DNA of 58,494 bases from Bacillota bacterium (lineage in GTDB: Bacteria > Bacillota > Clostridia > Peptostreptococcales > Anaerovoracaceae), in assembly GCA_017394515.1 (NCBI GenBank), contig JAFPXY010000040.1, positions 1 through 58,494 of the forward strand, read 5' to 3'. This document shows, piece after piece, positions 33,901-43,177 of the stretch; position 1 is the first letter of the stretch, and every line of letters starts with the position of its first letter. Made by a program: the position numbers and the translations under genes. Under the pieces are notes generated by a model. It was not told where the DNA came from and searched no databases. It was given only the letters and a program-made list of their open reading frames with translations.

Positions 33901-33919
33901 TTGATTCTACTCCTTAAAA

Positions 33920-34576
33920 CTATAGTTCTATATTATCTAATCCCTTGAATCGTTCTATCTCCTTGCCTCTGAAGCAGATGAGCCATCCTATGAATGAGAT
34001 CGGCATTGCTACCACCACATCCACCAGGGAATGTTGTTTCATAAACAGTGTGGAGGCACATATAAAGACTACCGCCACAGCCATGAAGATCTTCTTTGGA
34101 ATGCTGTCCCTTCCCCGGGTATCCCAGGAAGCAAACAGCAGTCCCAGGGATCCTATGATGTGAAGAGACGGGCAAACGTTTGTAGGCGTATCCACGGTAT
34201 ATATGAATCTTACGATCCAGATGAATATGCTGTTGCCCTCCAATGTCTCAGGCCTCAGATCCAGATATGACGGATAGACCAGGTAGATCACCATGGTCAC
34301 GCTGAAGGTCAGAATGAAGAACTTCATGAGGTTTCTGAAGTTGTCCGTCTCATAGATCAGCGTATAGAGAAGCACGATAACGATGAGCGGATGCCAGGTA
34401 AGATACGGTATCACAAAGTATTCGCTAAATGGAATGATATCATCCACGAAGCAATGCACCCTGTGAAAGGTCAATCCCAGATCCAGACTCTCCACAGCTA
34501 TGAATACGCCGATATATATGGGCCAAAATATTAAATAATAGAAGTTATCTTTAAACTTTCGTATGGTATTTCTCAA
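33920..34576 (-). CDS. PAP2-superfamily membrane phosphatase
   Basis: A 218-residue protein with six predicted membrane helices. Phosphatase motifs PTNVCPSLHIIGSLGL (motif 2) and MKQHSLVDVVVAMP (motif 3) are present; motif 1 is weak, as in the PAP2_3/inositol-phosphoryl-transferase-like group. Probably acts on lipid phosphates. The start is TTG with AGGAG 9 nt upstream. It precedes the acyl-CoA synthetase, so a role in lipid remodelling is plausible. Confidence 0.85.
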   Translation of the reverse strand: MRNTIRKFKDNFYYLIFWPIYIGVFIAVESLDLGLTFHRVHCFVDDIIPFSEYFVIPYLTWHPLIVIVLLYTLIYETDNFRNLMKFFILTFSVTMVIYLVYPSYLDLRPETLEGNSIFIWIVRFIYTVDTPTNVCPSLHIIGSLGLLFASWDTRGRDSIPKKIFMAVAVVFICASTLFMKQHSLVDVVVAMPISFIGWLICFRGKEIERFKGLDNIEL

Positions 34577-34622
34577 ATCTATTTACTCCTGTTCACCTGG
34601 CTTATAATAAGCCTGATTCACT

Positions 34623-35645
34623 TTATGATTTTTTGTATCCCGGAGGAAGCTTGTCCAGATATTCCTCTAAGGTCAGGCCGTTAGACATGATCTCCTTAGC
34701 TACATCCTTGCCCACATATCTGAGATGCCAGGATTCATATCCATAACCTGTAATATCTGTCTTTCCATCTGGATATCTTAAGATAAATCCGTACTCCGCG
34801 CAATGTTTCTTGATCCACTTGCCCTCTTTGGTGTTACCGAAGGAGTTGGACATTGCCCAGCCGTTTCTGCCTGTAAGCAGATCTATGGCAAGGCCTGTAT
34901 GGTGTTCGCTTCTTCCAGGGTAAGCCGACAGGATGAAAGCTGTACTGGCTCCTCTGGAATACATATAGTTATTGAAGAGCGATCTCTGCTGGCTGTATGA
35001 CCTGTATGCGGAGCAGATCTTGAAGTTAAGGTCTTTATCCGCCGCAGCGTTGTACATCTTCTTAAAGGCTTTGTAGGCTACGCTCTTCATCTTGGCTCCG
35101 CTGTAGGTGGAGTATTTGGATGCTACGCTCACCATATCCGAAGGATAATAATCGCTGGACAGCCCATAGTATTTGTTCACCAATACCAGGAGATCTCCAT
35201 CATCTTCCTTCTTTCTAAATCTCAGTTCCGGTACACCGGTTATGCTGGTATTTTTGTAGATGGCAGTGCTTTTGACCACTACGCTTTTCTTGGGAGACCA
35301 GTTGCCGTAGATTTTTTTGCCGGTATCTCTTGTTATGAAGGTTCTCACCTTAACATAATACTTCGTTCCGTTGACAAGTTTGGTCTTGGTATAATCGTTA
35401 TCGGAACCTTTTATAATGATATCTTTTACATTCTCTGTAAAATTTTCGTCGGTTGCGATCCTTATCAGGTACTTGACATTATCCCCTTCAACCTTATTCC
35501 ACATAACGGAAAGTTTATGATTTCCGGGAAGTATGCTGGTGATTTTTTGTCTTGATGGTTTGTCGGGAGCAGTAGCAAAACATACATCCACACTGAAGGT
35601 GAAAGTCATAATAAGTACAAGTATCAATGCAATGATTCGTTTCAT
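34623..35645 (-). CDS. Secreted D-alanyl-D-alanine carboxypeptidase (VanY/M15B) with FnIII-like domain
   Basis: A 340-residue exported protein. The start MKRIIALILVLIM follows AACGAGGTG by 5 nt; residues 1-24 are a signal peptide ending near CFA. Residues 30-115 look like a fibronectin-type domain (LSVMWNKVEGDNVKYLIRI), and 200-330 are the VanY peptidase with zinc ligands in EHHTGLAIDLL and SWHLRYV, and CSAYRSYSQQRSLF. It trims the terminal D-Ala of peptidoglycan peptides. Promoter -10 TATAAT (35701-35706) lies 55 nt upstream. Confidence 0.92.
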   Translation of the reverse strand: MKRIIALILVLIMTFTFSVDVCFATAPDKPSRQKITSILPGNHKLSVMWNKVEGDNVKYLIRIATDENFTENVKDIIIKGSDNDYTKTKLVNGTKYYVKVRTFITRDTGKKIYGNWSPKKSVVVKSTAIYKNTSITGVPELRFRKKEDDGDLLVLVNKYYGLSSDYYPSDMVSVASKYSTYSGAKMKSVAYKAFKKMYNAAADKDLNFKICSAYRSYSQQRSLFNNYMYSRGASTAFILSAYPGRSEHHTGLAIDLLTGRNGWAMSNSFGNTKEGKWIKKHCAEYGFILRYPDGKTDITGYGYESWHLRYVGKDVAKEIMSNGLTLEEYLDKLPPGYKKS

Positions 35646-35700
35646 GTGGCACCTCGTTTTCAAAAATTCAAAAACTTTCCCATTTTTAATCATTTGATTT

Positions 35701-35706
35701 ATTATA
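35701..35706 (-). promoter_or_regulatory. -10 box of the VanY promoter
   Basis: Minus strand TGATATAAT (extended -10) with a weak TTTTAT 17 bp further up, just after the cca terminator. Confidence 0.5.
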
Positions 35707-35717
35707 TCATAATTCGC

Positions 35718-35758
35718 AAAAAAATAAAAGACATAGCTTTTCAAAGTTTGCTATGCCT
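35718..35758 (-). terminator. Terminator of cca
   Basis: Minus strand GGCATAGC-N12-GCTATGTC followed by TTTTATTTTTTT. Confidence 0.8.
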
Positions 35759-35760
35759 TT

Positions 35761-37119
35761 CTATCGCTTGTTTGTTCTGAGTTTTTTGGCGTAGGACAAG
35801 ACCTGCTTGAGAGCCTCTGCTTTCGGTATGCCTGCCAATCTCAATTTATGTGCATAATCCAGGATCTCCTTGAAGTCCTCGCCGGGATCAAGGCCTGATT
35901 CTATTAGGTCTCTGCCCATGACGTAGGGCTCGCTCATGGTATTCTGATATATCTTAAGCCGCCCTTCCAAAAAATCTCTGTCGCCCTGGAATTTGAAATC
36001 CCCGGCCATGACGGGACGGTCCGCCACAGAGAATAAAATCAGGTCTTTGGGAGAAGAAACTTCGTCGAACATTTTATTGGTGTTCTTTACCTTTGAATGG
36101 CTGTAAGCCACCATATTAGGCTTCATATGGGAAGGTATCATACCTAGCACGTATTCCTTGACCGCCTTAGAGCCCACTAGCCTGTTCATGAAGGTCTCAG
36201 CGATGGGTAGGCCTTCACTCTCATGGCCATAAGCGTGTATCCTTCCCTTTTCGAAGGTGGTGGTCGTTATCTTGCCCAGATCATGGGTGAGGCAAAGAAG
36301 CAGGAAAGCGTAGGGCTCATCAGCTTCATCTCTCAATTTAGCGCCTCTGTCCAGCACCTCCATGGTATGATTCCATACATCTCCCTCAGGATGAAATACC
36401 GGATCCTGTTCGATGCCTATCAAAGCCTTCATTTCCCGGAACCAAGGCTCCAGTTGATCCATCTCTCTCAGCACTTCAAAAAATACTGAAGGAGTATCGC
36501 TTCCCAGCATGGCCTTCTGAAGCTCACCCTCCACCCTTTCCGATGAAAGCTCTGAGGTGGCCATTCCTTTGCAGATCTCCACCGTGTCAGGTGATACTTT
36601 GAAGCCAAATCTGGCAGCAAACTGAGCTCCTCTGAATACCCTGAGAGGGTCTTCCTTAAAGCTCACATCATTCACATGCCTGATGATCCCCTCCTGAAGG
36701 TCCTGCCTGCCGCCGAAATGATCGATGATCTCCCCGGTCAGTATGTCTTCCATGAGGGCATTGATGGTGAAATCCCTTCTCATGGCGGCCTTTTCGGTGC
36801 CGATAAAGGGATCCACTTCCACTTCAAAGTCTCTATGGCCTCTTCCGATGGCATGCTCGCGCCTTGGCATGGCGATATCAAGATCAAGGCCCTTAAGAGA
36901 ATATATGCCGAAACTCTCACCGAAGCTCAGGGGCTCGCCGATGCCCTTTAATATCTCAAGAAGCGCATCGGGAGCTATGCCGTGGACCTCGATGTCGTGA
37001 TCCTTGGGCAGCTTTCCCATGAGTTTATCACGGACGCAGCCACCCACCAGGTATGCTCGACCACCGGCTGCTTCTGCTTGTTTTGCAATTGTAAGAATAG
37101 CGGTTTCCTTGTCTGTCAT
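35761..37119 (-). CDS. cca: CCA-adding tRNA nucleotidyltransferase
   Basis: A 452-residue class II nucleotidyltransferase that adds or repairs the tRNA 3' CCA end. Visible are LVGGCVRDKLMGK and the catalytic DHDIEVHG (DxD type), RRDFTINALMED, and an HD phosphohydrolase-like domain (LCLTHDLGKI) in the second half. Length fits the HD-bearing type. It lies 6 nt after the metal permease gene and ends at a terminator. Confidence 0.95.
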   Translation of the reverse strand: MTDKETAILTIAKQAEAAGGRAYLVGGCVRDKLMGKLPKDHDIEVHGIAPDALLEILKGIGEPLSFGESFGIYSLKGLDLDIAMPRREHAIGRGHRDFEVEVDPFIGTEKAAMRRDFTINALMEDILTGEIIDHFGGRQDLQEGIIRHVNDVSFKEDPLRVFRGAQFAARFGFKVSPDTVEICKGMATSELSSERVEGELQKAMLGSDTPSVFFEVLREMDQLEPWFREMKALIGIEQDPVFHPEGDVWNHTMEVLDRGAKLRDEADEPYAFLLLCLTHDLGKITTTTFEKGRIHAYGHESEGLPIAETFMNRLVGSKAVKEYVLGMIPSHMKPNMVAYSHSKVKNTNKMFDEVSSPKDLILFSVADRPVMAGDFKFQGDRDFLEGRLKIYQNTMSEPYVMGRDLIESGLDPGEDFKEILDYAHKLRLAGIPKAEALKQVLSYAKKLRTNKR

Positions 37120-37125
37120 TTAATT

Positions 37126-37983
37126 TCAGGCCTCCCTGATGGCCCTTTCATCTCCTCCCACAGTGCCTACAGCACAGCAGATGGCAAATCCTAAAGTATC
37201 GATGGCTACGACGGTGGCTCCTACGGGAGTTCCCCAAAGGATGGATACCAGAATTCCTACAACGGCACATACCACTGAGAAGATTGCCGAGAAGATGGTA
37301 ACCTTCTTAAAGTCCTTAAACACCCTCATGGCCGAAAGGGCCGGGAAGATCACAAGGGCTGTAATCAAGAGCGAACCCACCAGTTTCATGGAGAGCACGA
37401 TTATCACGGCAATAACTATGGCTATGAGGAGATTGTACATGTCCGTCTTAACACCCGTGGCTTTCGCGAAGTCCTCATCAAAGGTCACAGCGAAGAGTCT
37501 GTTATAGAACAGCACAAAGAAGAGCACTACGCCCATGGAAAGCGCCACGCTGAGCCAGAGGTCTTTGGAAGTCAAGGTCAGTATGGATGTGGAACCGAAG
37601 AGCGTGGTACACACATCTCCCGACAGGTTGGATGAACTGGAAAAAATGTTCATCAAAAGATAACCGAAGGCTAAGGCCCCTACGGATATCATGGCTAAGG
37701 CCGCATCTCCTTTTATCTTGGAGTTTTGGCCCGTCCTTAAGAGAAGCACCGCGCAAATCACGGTCACCGGCAAAACCACAACCATCTGGTTGCTCACATC
37801 AAGGACGCTGGCTATGGCGATTCCTCCGAAGGCTACATGGGAAAGTCCATCGCCGATGAAGGAAAAGCGCTTGAGCACCAGAGTCACCCCGAGAAGTGAT
37901 GAGCAAAGCGCTATGAGCACTCCTACAATCAAGGCATACCTTACAAAGGGATATTCAAAATATTCTATAAGTTTTTCTATCAT
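37126..37983 (-). CDS. Metal (Zn/Mn) ABC transporter permease
   Basis: A 285-residue protein with about eight membrane helices of the ZnuB/MntB family (ABC-3): LKRFSFIGDGLSHVAFGGIAIA is the family hallmark. It forms the channel for a metal ion delivered by the binding protein encoded 22 nt upstream. No ATPase gene of this transporter is in the operon or elsewhere in the window. Confidence 0.92.
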   Translation of the reverse strand: MIEKLIEYFEYPFVRYALIVGVLIALCSSLLGVTLVLKRFSFIGDGLSHVAFGGIAIASVLDVSNQMVVVLPVTVICAVLLLRTGQNSKIKGDAALAMISVGALAFGYLLMNIFSSSSNLSGDVCTTLFGSTSILTLTSKDLWLSVALSMGVVLFFVLFYNRLFAVTFDEDFAKATGVKTDMYNLLIAIVIAVIIVLSMKLVGSLLITALVIFPALSAMRVFKDFKKVTIFSAIFSVVCAVVGILVSILWGTPVGATVVAIDTLGFAICCAVGTVGGDERAIREA

Positions 37984-38005
37984 TTTAAATACAACTCCTG
38001 TGAAA

Positions 38006-38986
38006 TCAGTTTAAGGCTTCCTGAAGGACTCTGAGATTCTCCTCCATGATCCCAAGATATGTCTCCCCGGCTTCGATATCGTCGGCCGTCACAGACTGCA
38101 TGGAATCCATGGTGAGTACCTTTTGGTCTTTGGTTTCCGTATTGCTTATGATGGCCTGTGCAATGGCTCCGTCGGAGTTCTCTATGATCATGACGGAATC
38201 AAGGCCCAGTTCATCTACCTTTTTGGCCAGGAAAGTTACGGTCTCAAAGCTTGCATCTGTCTCTGATGAACAGCCCACAAAAGCTGCAAAATATTTGATT
38301 CCGTAGTCGTCCACCATATATCTGAAGGGGAATCTGTCGCCAAAGAGTATGGTATCCGTTGAAGCCTGCGAGACAACTTTCGCATACTTATCGTCCAGAG
38401 CGGTCAGTTTCTCCTTGTACTCTTTTAAGTTTTTGCGGTAGTATTCCTCGTTGGAAGGGTCGATTTGGCAGATGGCATCGCAGATCTTATCGCACAAGCC
38501 TGAAGCTGCCTTCAAGGAAAGCCATACGTGTTCATCGTATTCAGGATCCTCTTCCTCCTCAGGCTCTTCCTCCTCTTCGCCTTCCATTCCCTCTACCAGC
38601 TCCTCTTCCTTGATAAATTCTCCGGCAGATTCCAGAAGATTGATCACGTGCATCTTTTCATAGCTGTTGGTCTTGAGCACGTCATCTATATATGTGTCCG
38701 ACTCTCCTCCCACGTAAATGAGAACATCAGCGGTAGAAATATCCACTATCTCCTGAGCCCCGGGCTGAAAGCTGTGCATGTCCGCACCATTATCCGCAAG
38801 AAGTACGAGTTCCGCTCCTGCAGGATTGTCGCCGAGGATGTTTTTTGCCCAATCATACTGCGGGAACACGGTGGTTACGATCTTAATGTGCCCCTGATTA
38901 TGGCCCGGATCATTGGCTCCGCAACCGAAAAAACTCGCTATGAGGCAAAGGATCAATGCGATCACCAAAACATTCTTTTTCTTCAT
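38006..38986 (-). CDS. Metal-binding lipoprotein (ZnuA/TroA family)
   Basis: A 326-residue solute-binding protein. A signal peptide ends in the lipobox SFFGC, so the mature protein is lipid-anchored. Family parts: TVFPQYDWAKNIL, GADMHSFQPGAQE (first His ligand), DEHVWLSLK (second His), and FGDRFPFRYMVDDYG. The flexible loop between strands, usually His-rich in zinc binders, is instead a run of about fifteen Glu with Asp. The ATG overlaps the fur-like stop as ATGA; coupling to the regulator is tight. Confidence 0.92.
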   Translation of the reverse strand: MKKKNVLVIALILCLIASFFGCGANDPGHNQGHIKIVTTVFPQYDWAKNILGDNPAGAELVLLADNGADMHSFQPGAQEIVDISTADVLIYVGGESDTYIDDVLKTNSYEKMHVINLLESAGEFIKEEELVEGMEGEEEEEPEEEEDPEYDEHVWLSLKAASGLCDKICDAICQIDPSNEEYYRKNLKEYKEKLTALDDKYAKVVSQASTDTILFGDRFPFRYMVDDYGIKYFAAFVGCSSETDASFETVTFLAKKVDELGLDSVMIIENSDGAIAQAIISNTETKDQKVLTMDSMQSVTADDIEAGETYLGIMEENLRVLQEALN

Positions 38987-39408
38987 TGCTTCCCTTCTCC
39001 TGCACATTCATCGCATAATCCAAAAAACACCGTCCGCTTAGGATCCAGCACGAAGCCATGCTCCAGCTTCATATGGCTCATCATTTCATCCATTTCTTCA
39101 CAGTGAAGATGGATGAGTTTTCCGCATTTCTCGCACTTGCAGTGGAAACAGTTGCCCTTGCCATGTGACTCAGGTGGCATGTATTCAAAGCATGCCGGTG
39201 AATTGGCATCCACTATATATTTTGTCACAAGACCTTCATCCACCAGGCGCTCCAGTTGCCTGTAAACGGTGGTCTGCCCCACGGAAGCACCCTTGCTTCT
39301 GAAGTATTCATACACATCGCTTACGGTGATATGCTCTCCTGAAACGGTCTTAAGATATTCGACGATATCTTCTCTCTGTTTGGTCTTGTATTTGCCTTTA
39401 CTGTTCAT
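38983..39408 (-). CDS. Fur-family metalloregulator, probably Zur-like
   Basis: A 141-residue repressor; the start MNSKGKYKT follows GTGAGGA by 5 nt. The winged helix holds GASVGQTTVYRQLERLVDEG; the dimer/metal part has HGKGNCFHCKCEKCGKLIHL with HCEEMDE and a C-terminal LCDEC, the two CxxC knuckles typical of the family. Being first in the operon with the metal-uptake genes and under two palindromic boxes, it most likely represses them and itself when zinc is sufficient. Confidence 0.92.
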   Translation of the reverse strand: MNSKGKYKTKQREDIVEYLKTVSGEHITVSDVYEYFRSKGASVGQTTVYRQLERLVDEGLVTKYIVDANSPACFEYMPPESHGKGNCFHCKCEKCGKLIHLHCEEMDEMMSHMKLEHGFVLDPKRTVFFGLCDECAGEGKQ

Positions 39409-39431
39409 AATTTCCTCACTATACAATAATT

Positions 39432-39495
39432 TGAAAACCGTTTTCATTTTAAGGCAGATGGTGATGTTTGTCAAGGAATTTGGAAATGATTTTCA
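39432..39495 (-). promoter_or_regulatory. Promoter of the metal operon with two 7-1-7 Fur-type boxes
   Basis: Minus strand TTGACA (39469-39474), 17 bp, TAAAAT (39446-39451). TGAAAAC-C-GTTTTCA (39432-39446) abuts the -10 box and TGGAAAT-G-ATTTTCA (39481-39495) lies just above the -35 box. Both have the 7-1-7 symmetry used by Fur/Zur/PerR proteins, so binding to either would block the promoter. Confidence 0.8.
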
Positions 39496-39525
39496 AATTT
39501 AGCTCAGACCGGTCTCTGATCTTTC

Positions 39526-39566
39526 AAAAAAACAAGGCCGGTTCTCTCTAAACCGGCCCTGTCTGC
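39526..39566 (-). terminator. Terminator of the LRR surface protein
   Basis: Minus strand GGCCGGTTT-N6-AACCGGCC followed by TTGTTTTTTT. Confidence 0.85.
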
Positions 39567-39619
39567 TGATCATTAGTTTATATTATTTAGTTCCTAAGTA
39601 ACTCGCAGGCAGTTGATCA

Positions 39620-42223
39620 TCAACCCCACTCGCTGTAATACTTTTTGCCGTTTACAACTTTATACGCTCTGATCCTGCAGGTACGGATCTTATCAGGGTT
39701 GGAGCATTTGATCAGTTTGGAAGTTTTCTTGTTATCAGAAACTGTGGCCTGCACTTTATTTTTGGTAAATTTGGTGTTAGATGCGATCTGGATCTGGAAG
39801 CCCGTCACCTGAGCAGTCATCTTTTTCCAGGTCACTTTGATACCGTTTGATTTCTCCTCAAATCCGGTCAACACAGGGCTCTTAGGATTGATGATGAAGC
39901 TGAGAGCCTTGGAGCCGCTGTATTTGCCCTTGAATTTTACCGTCACCTTATAAGTGCCGACGTTTTTCCTTCCTGAGGCGTATGTCACAGTATATTCCTT
40001 ATTATTCACAAGTTTGTGGCCTGTCCGGTCCGATACGGTGACGCCGGGTTTCTTGGCTTTCCCGTCATATACAAAATTCTTGGCCGATAGCTTTACAGTA
40101 CTGATCCTGGGGATCACAGAAACCTTTTCACTATGTCCGCACACAGTGCACTTATTTACTACCGAACCGTCTTTTGATAAAGTAGCTTTTTTGATCGTCT
40201 CCGCATAATCGTGCGGTGTCTTTTCAATGGCCCTGCCGGAATCCTCTTTAATCTCGCCGCATAATGCGCAGTGAATGGATTCTCTGCCTTCTTCTGTACA
40301 TGTTGCGGGCTTATCTACAGTGTATTCTTCACTCCACTTGTGCTCGGGCGCAATAAATCTCTTTATTGTATTTCCGCACACCGCGCATACGGCTTCCTCC
40401 ATTCCGCTCTCTGTACAGGTCGGCTCCCTGGTAACAGTCCAATCTGAACATTGGTGCGACGCGAGCTTGATCGTTCTGATCGAATCCTCTTTGATCTCAC
40501 CGCAAACAGTACAATGAATAGATTCCCGCCCCGTTCTGGTACATGTGGATTCCCGGTCCACAGTATATTCATCAGCCCAGGTATGTTCCAGACATCTCAG
40601 GTGTTCAATAGGGAAATACTGCCATACAGTAGAGTCTACATACGCATGTACTATGTAATCCGGAGCGATGTTTTTGAATGAATTCAATGAATCAGGATCG
40701 ATGGTTGTTTCTCTGCTATAGAACACGATGTCATTTAGAGCAGTACAACCGCAAAAGGCATAACCGCCAATAAACGAAAGGGCAGCAGGGAAATGAGCTT
40801 CAGTAATGGATGAACAACAATAGAAAGAATATCTTCCTATAGTATCGACCCCATCCGGAATGCTTATTCCTTTAAGTTTCGTGCATCCATAAAACAAATT
40901 ACTTGAAATCACAGTTAAATTCTCAGGCAGTTCGATCTCCTCAAGTTCTTTACATTCATAGAATGCGCCTGATTCTATTTCTGTGATATTATCGCTCAGA
41001 TATACAGTCTTTATAGGGCATCCGTAAAAAACATCGTGTTTTATCGTTGTGATATTATCGTGGAGTTCAATATTTGCAAGACTTGTGCAATCCCTGAATA
41101 AGCCTCCGCTTAACTCCGTAACGCTTTCCGGGATCACAATGCTCTCCAGGCTTTCACACCCTCTGAAACACTCTACATTCATAACCTGAAGTCCTGACGG
41201 AAGGTCAATTTTCTTCAGTGAACTGCAGAACCAGAAAACACGCCAGCCCATAGTTTCAACTTTTTCAGGAAGCTCTACTTCAGTCAGACCGGTGCAATAC
41301 TCGAAAACTCCTCTTTCAATAGTCTCAAGATCCTTGCTGAAATAAACTTCCGCAAGGCTGGAACATTTTGAAAACGCGTATTCACCGATGGAAGTAACTC
41401 CGGGCAGATATGCTTTTTCAAGGCCGGTGCATTCAGAAAAGGTAAACTTCTCCAGTTTCGACAAATTCTCAGGAAGTCTAATCACTTTAAGCGCTCTGCA
41501 CTTTTCGAAAGCGTTCCATCCCAAAGAAGTGACATTGTCAGGAATATTGACCGATACCAGTGAAGTACAGCCGTAAAAAGCATAATTGCCAATGGAGGTA
41601 ACACTCTCAGGTATGGCCAGTTCTTCTAAACTGCTGCAAGAATAGAAAGCGGTCTGTCTGATGGTAGTAATGCTGTCAGGAAGTTCAACAGAAACAAGTG
41701 CTTCGCAATTTTTGAAAGCACCATCAGCTAATATCTCGAAACCATCGGGGATAGAGATGCTTTCCAGGCTTTGGCAGTCTGTAAAGCATACGGAAGAGGA
41801 GTTTGTAACTTCCTTGGGGAGGACTACCTCTTTAAGCGCGGTACAGCCCTGGCAAAAGCCATATCCAAGGGTAGTCACACTGTCCGGGATCACGAGCTCT
41901 TCAAGATTAACACATTTATAAAAGGCACTTCCCGAAATGCTCTCAATGCCTTCAGCGATACTGACAGTTTTGATCTCTGAAAAATAATTCTTCCATGGAA
42001 CGTTGTTTGGATTACTGATCTCCATCATCTTCCCGCTTCCGGCTAGGGTGAAATTGCCGTCAGCATCAAGAGACCAGGTAACGTTATCATCATTTGCGCC
42101 GCAGTTTCCGCCTATGGGATATTCTACCGGCTCACCCTCCTCCGCAAAGGCCTGCACCGCAAGTCCCAAAGATAAGCATAATGCAAATGCCATTATTAAG
42201 ATAATAAATAATCTTTTTTTCAT
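39620..42223 (-). CDS. Secreted BspA-type leucine-rich-repeat surface protein
   Basis: An 867-residue exported protein. The start MKKRLFIILIM follows GGGGGA by 7 nt; a signal peptide ends near AFA. Residues about 85-530 are some eighteen LRR_5 repeats of 23 residues (IPESVTSIGNYAFYGCTSL and variants). About 545-690 hold four repeats of a module with paired cysteines (CTRTGRESIHCTVCGEI type), then a Big-like domain (LSAKNFVYDGKAKKPGVTV) and a final FnIII-like part. BspA-type repeats serve in adhesion to host or other bacteria. No LPxTG or other anchor is seen at the end. Confidence 0.9.
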   Translation of the reverse strand: MKKRLFIILIMAFALCLSLGLAVQAFAEEGEPVEYPIGGNCGANDDNVTWSLDADGNFTLAGSGKMMEISNPNNVPWKNYFSEIKTVSIAEGIESISGSAFYKCVNLEELVIPDSVTTLGYGFCQGCTALKEVVLPKEVTNSSSVCFTDCQSLESISIPDGFEILADGAFKNCEALVSVELPDSITTIRQTAFYSCSSLEELAIPESVTSIGNYAFYGCTSLVSVNIPDNVTSLGWNAFEKCRALKVIRLPENLSKLEKFTFSECTGLEKAYLPGVTSIGEYAFSKCSSLAEVYFSKDLETIERGVFEYCTGLTEVELPEKVETMGWRVFWFCSSLKKIDLPSGLQVMNVECFRGCESLESIVIPESVTELSGGLFRDCTSLANIELHDNITTIKHDVFYGCPIKTVYLSDNITEIESGAFYECKELEEIELPENLTVISSNLFYGCTKLKGISIPDGVDTIGRYSFYCCSSITEAHFPAALSFIGGYAFCGCTALNDIVFYSRETTIDPDSLNSFKNIAPDYIVHAYVDSTVWQYFPIEHLRCLEHTWADEYTVDRESTCTRTGRESIHCTVCGEIKEDSIRTIKLASHQCSDWTVTREPTCTESGMEEAVCAVCGNTIKRFIAPEHKWSEEYTVDKPATCTEEGRESIHCALCGEIKEDSGRAIEKTPHDYAETIKKATLSKDGSVVNKCTVCGHSEKVSVIPRISTVKLSAKNFVYDGKAKKPGVTVSDRTGHKLVNNKEYTVTYASGRKNVGTYKVTVKFKGKYSGSKALSFIINPKSPVLTGFEEKSNGIKVTWKKMTAQVTGFQIQIASNTKFTKNKVQATVSDNKKTSKLIKCSNPDKIRTCRIRAYKVVNGKKYYSEWG

Positions 42224-42318
42224 GTAATGTTCCCCCATTTTTCATACAATAGAATTAATTTATATAATCTCAACAAAATCTCTTTTTCAACGTAAAAATA
42301 GAACTTTCTGTCAGTTAT

Positions 42319-42347
42319 ATTATACTGCAACAACCGTTTTTGCTCAA
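42319..42347 (-). promoter_or_regulatory. Promoter of the LRR surface protein
   Basis: Minus strand TTGAGC (42342-42347), 17 bp, TATAAT (42319-42324), leaving a leader of about 85 nt. Confidence 0.75.
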
Positions 42348-42376
42348 CAAAAACTTTCAGTTGTTATGCTTGCCTT

Positions 42377-43177
42377 CTATTTCTCCAAAAAATCCAGCAC
42401 CCTCTGCTGGTATTCCTCCGCCTCATAGGCTCCATGGCCCAGATCGTCGAAGATCACAGCCTCTGTACCCAGCTTATTTGCCAGATCCACTGAAGCTTCT
42501 CCTGACATGATCACGTCAACTCCTCCGCCAAGCACCAGCACCGGGCACTTGATCTCATGGAGTCTGTCCGATGTGCTGCAGGTGAGGCAGGCTTCTGCCA
42601 TGGTGGCGAATTCCTCGGGAGTATGTTTGAGCAATTCTTCCGGCACCAAATCCGCGTACACGTCTTCTGTGGGTTCCTTTCCGGGAGGATACATCATGCC
42701 CATCATCTCTTCGGAGATATCTGCCAGTCTGTCCTGTCTGGCGAAGTCTACCCAGTGATCCACATTGGCCTTAAGCACAGGATTGGTCTCAGCTGTAGTC
42801 ACGTTGAGCACCAGCTTCTCCACAAGATCAGGATGGTTCAAAGCCAGATACTGAGCGATCATTCCTCCCTGGGAGTTTCCAACGACGTATGCTCTGTCAA
42901 CGCCCAATTCTTTGACAGCTCTGTAAACGTCATCTGCGATCTCCTCAACGGTCATATGCTCAGGCACCGGATCTCTCCTGTCCACAAAGTACAATCTGAA
43001 GTTTTTTGCGTAGGGTTCATATCTCTTGGTCAGACTGGATGAAGTGTTCCTGAGCCTGGTGATATTGAGTCCTCTCACATAAACAAGCGGCTTGGTTCCC
43101 AGACCAAAGATCATATAATCCATGGCGCAATCTTCGAATTCCAGTCTTCCCTCTTTAACATTCCAGTCCATTCTCAT
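42377..43177 (-). CDS. Alpha/beta-hydrolase
   Basis: A 266-residue enzyme with the nucleophile elbow VVGNSQGGM (Ser), the acid in LGGGVDVIM and His in FDDLGHGAY. Substrate cannot be told from sequence; peptidase-, esterase- and lactonase-like relatives all share this form. It overlaps the M20 gene stop by 4 bp (ATGA) and is last in the operon led by the CARF nuclease. Confidence 0.85.
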   Translation of the reverse strand: MRMDWNVKEGRLEFEDCAMDYMIFGLGTKPLVYVRGLNITRLRNTSSSLTKRYEPYAKNFRLYFVDRRDPVPEHMTVEEIADDVYRAVKELGVDRAYVVGNSQGGMIAQYLALNHPDLVEKLVLNVTTAETNPVLKANVDHWVDFARQDRLADISEEMMGMMYPPGKEPTEDVYADLVPEELLKHTPEEFATMAEACLTCSTSDRLHEIKCPVLVLGGGVDVIMSGEASVDLANKLGTEAVIFDDLGHGAYEAEEYQQRVLDFLEK

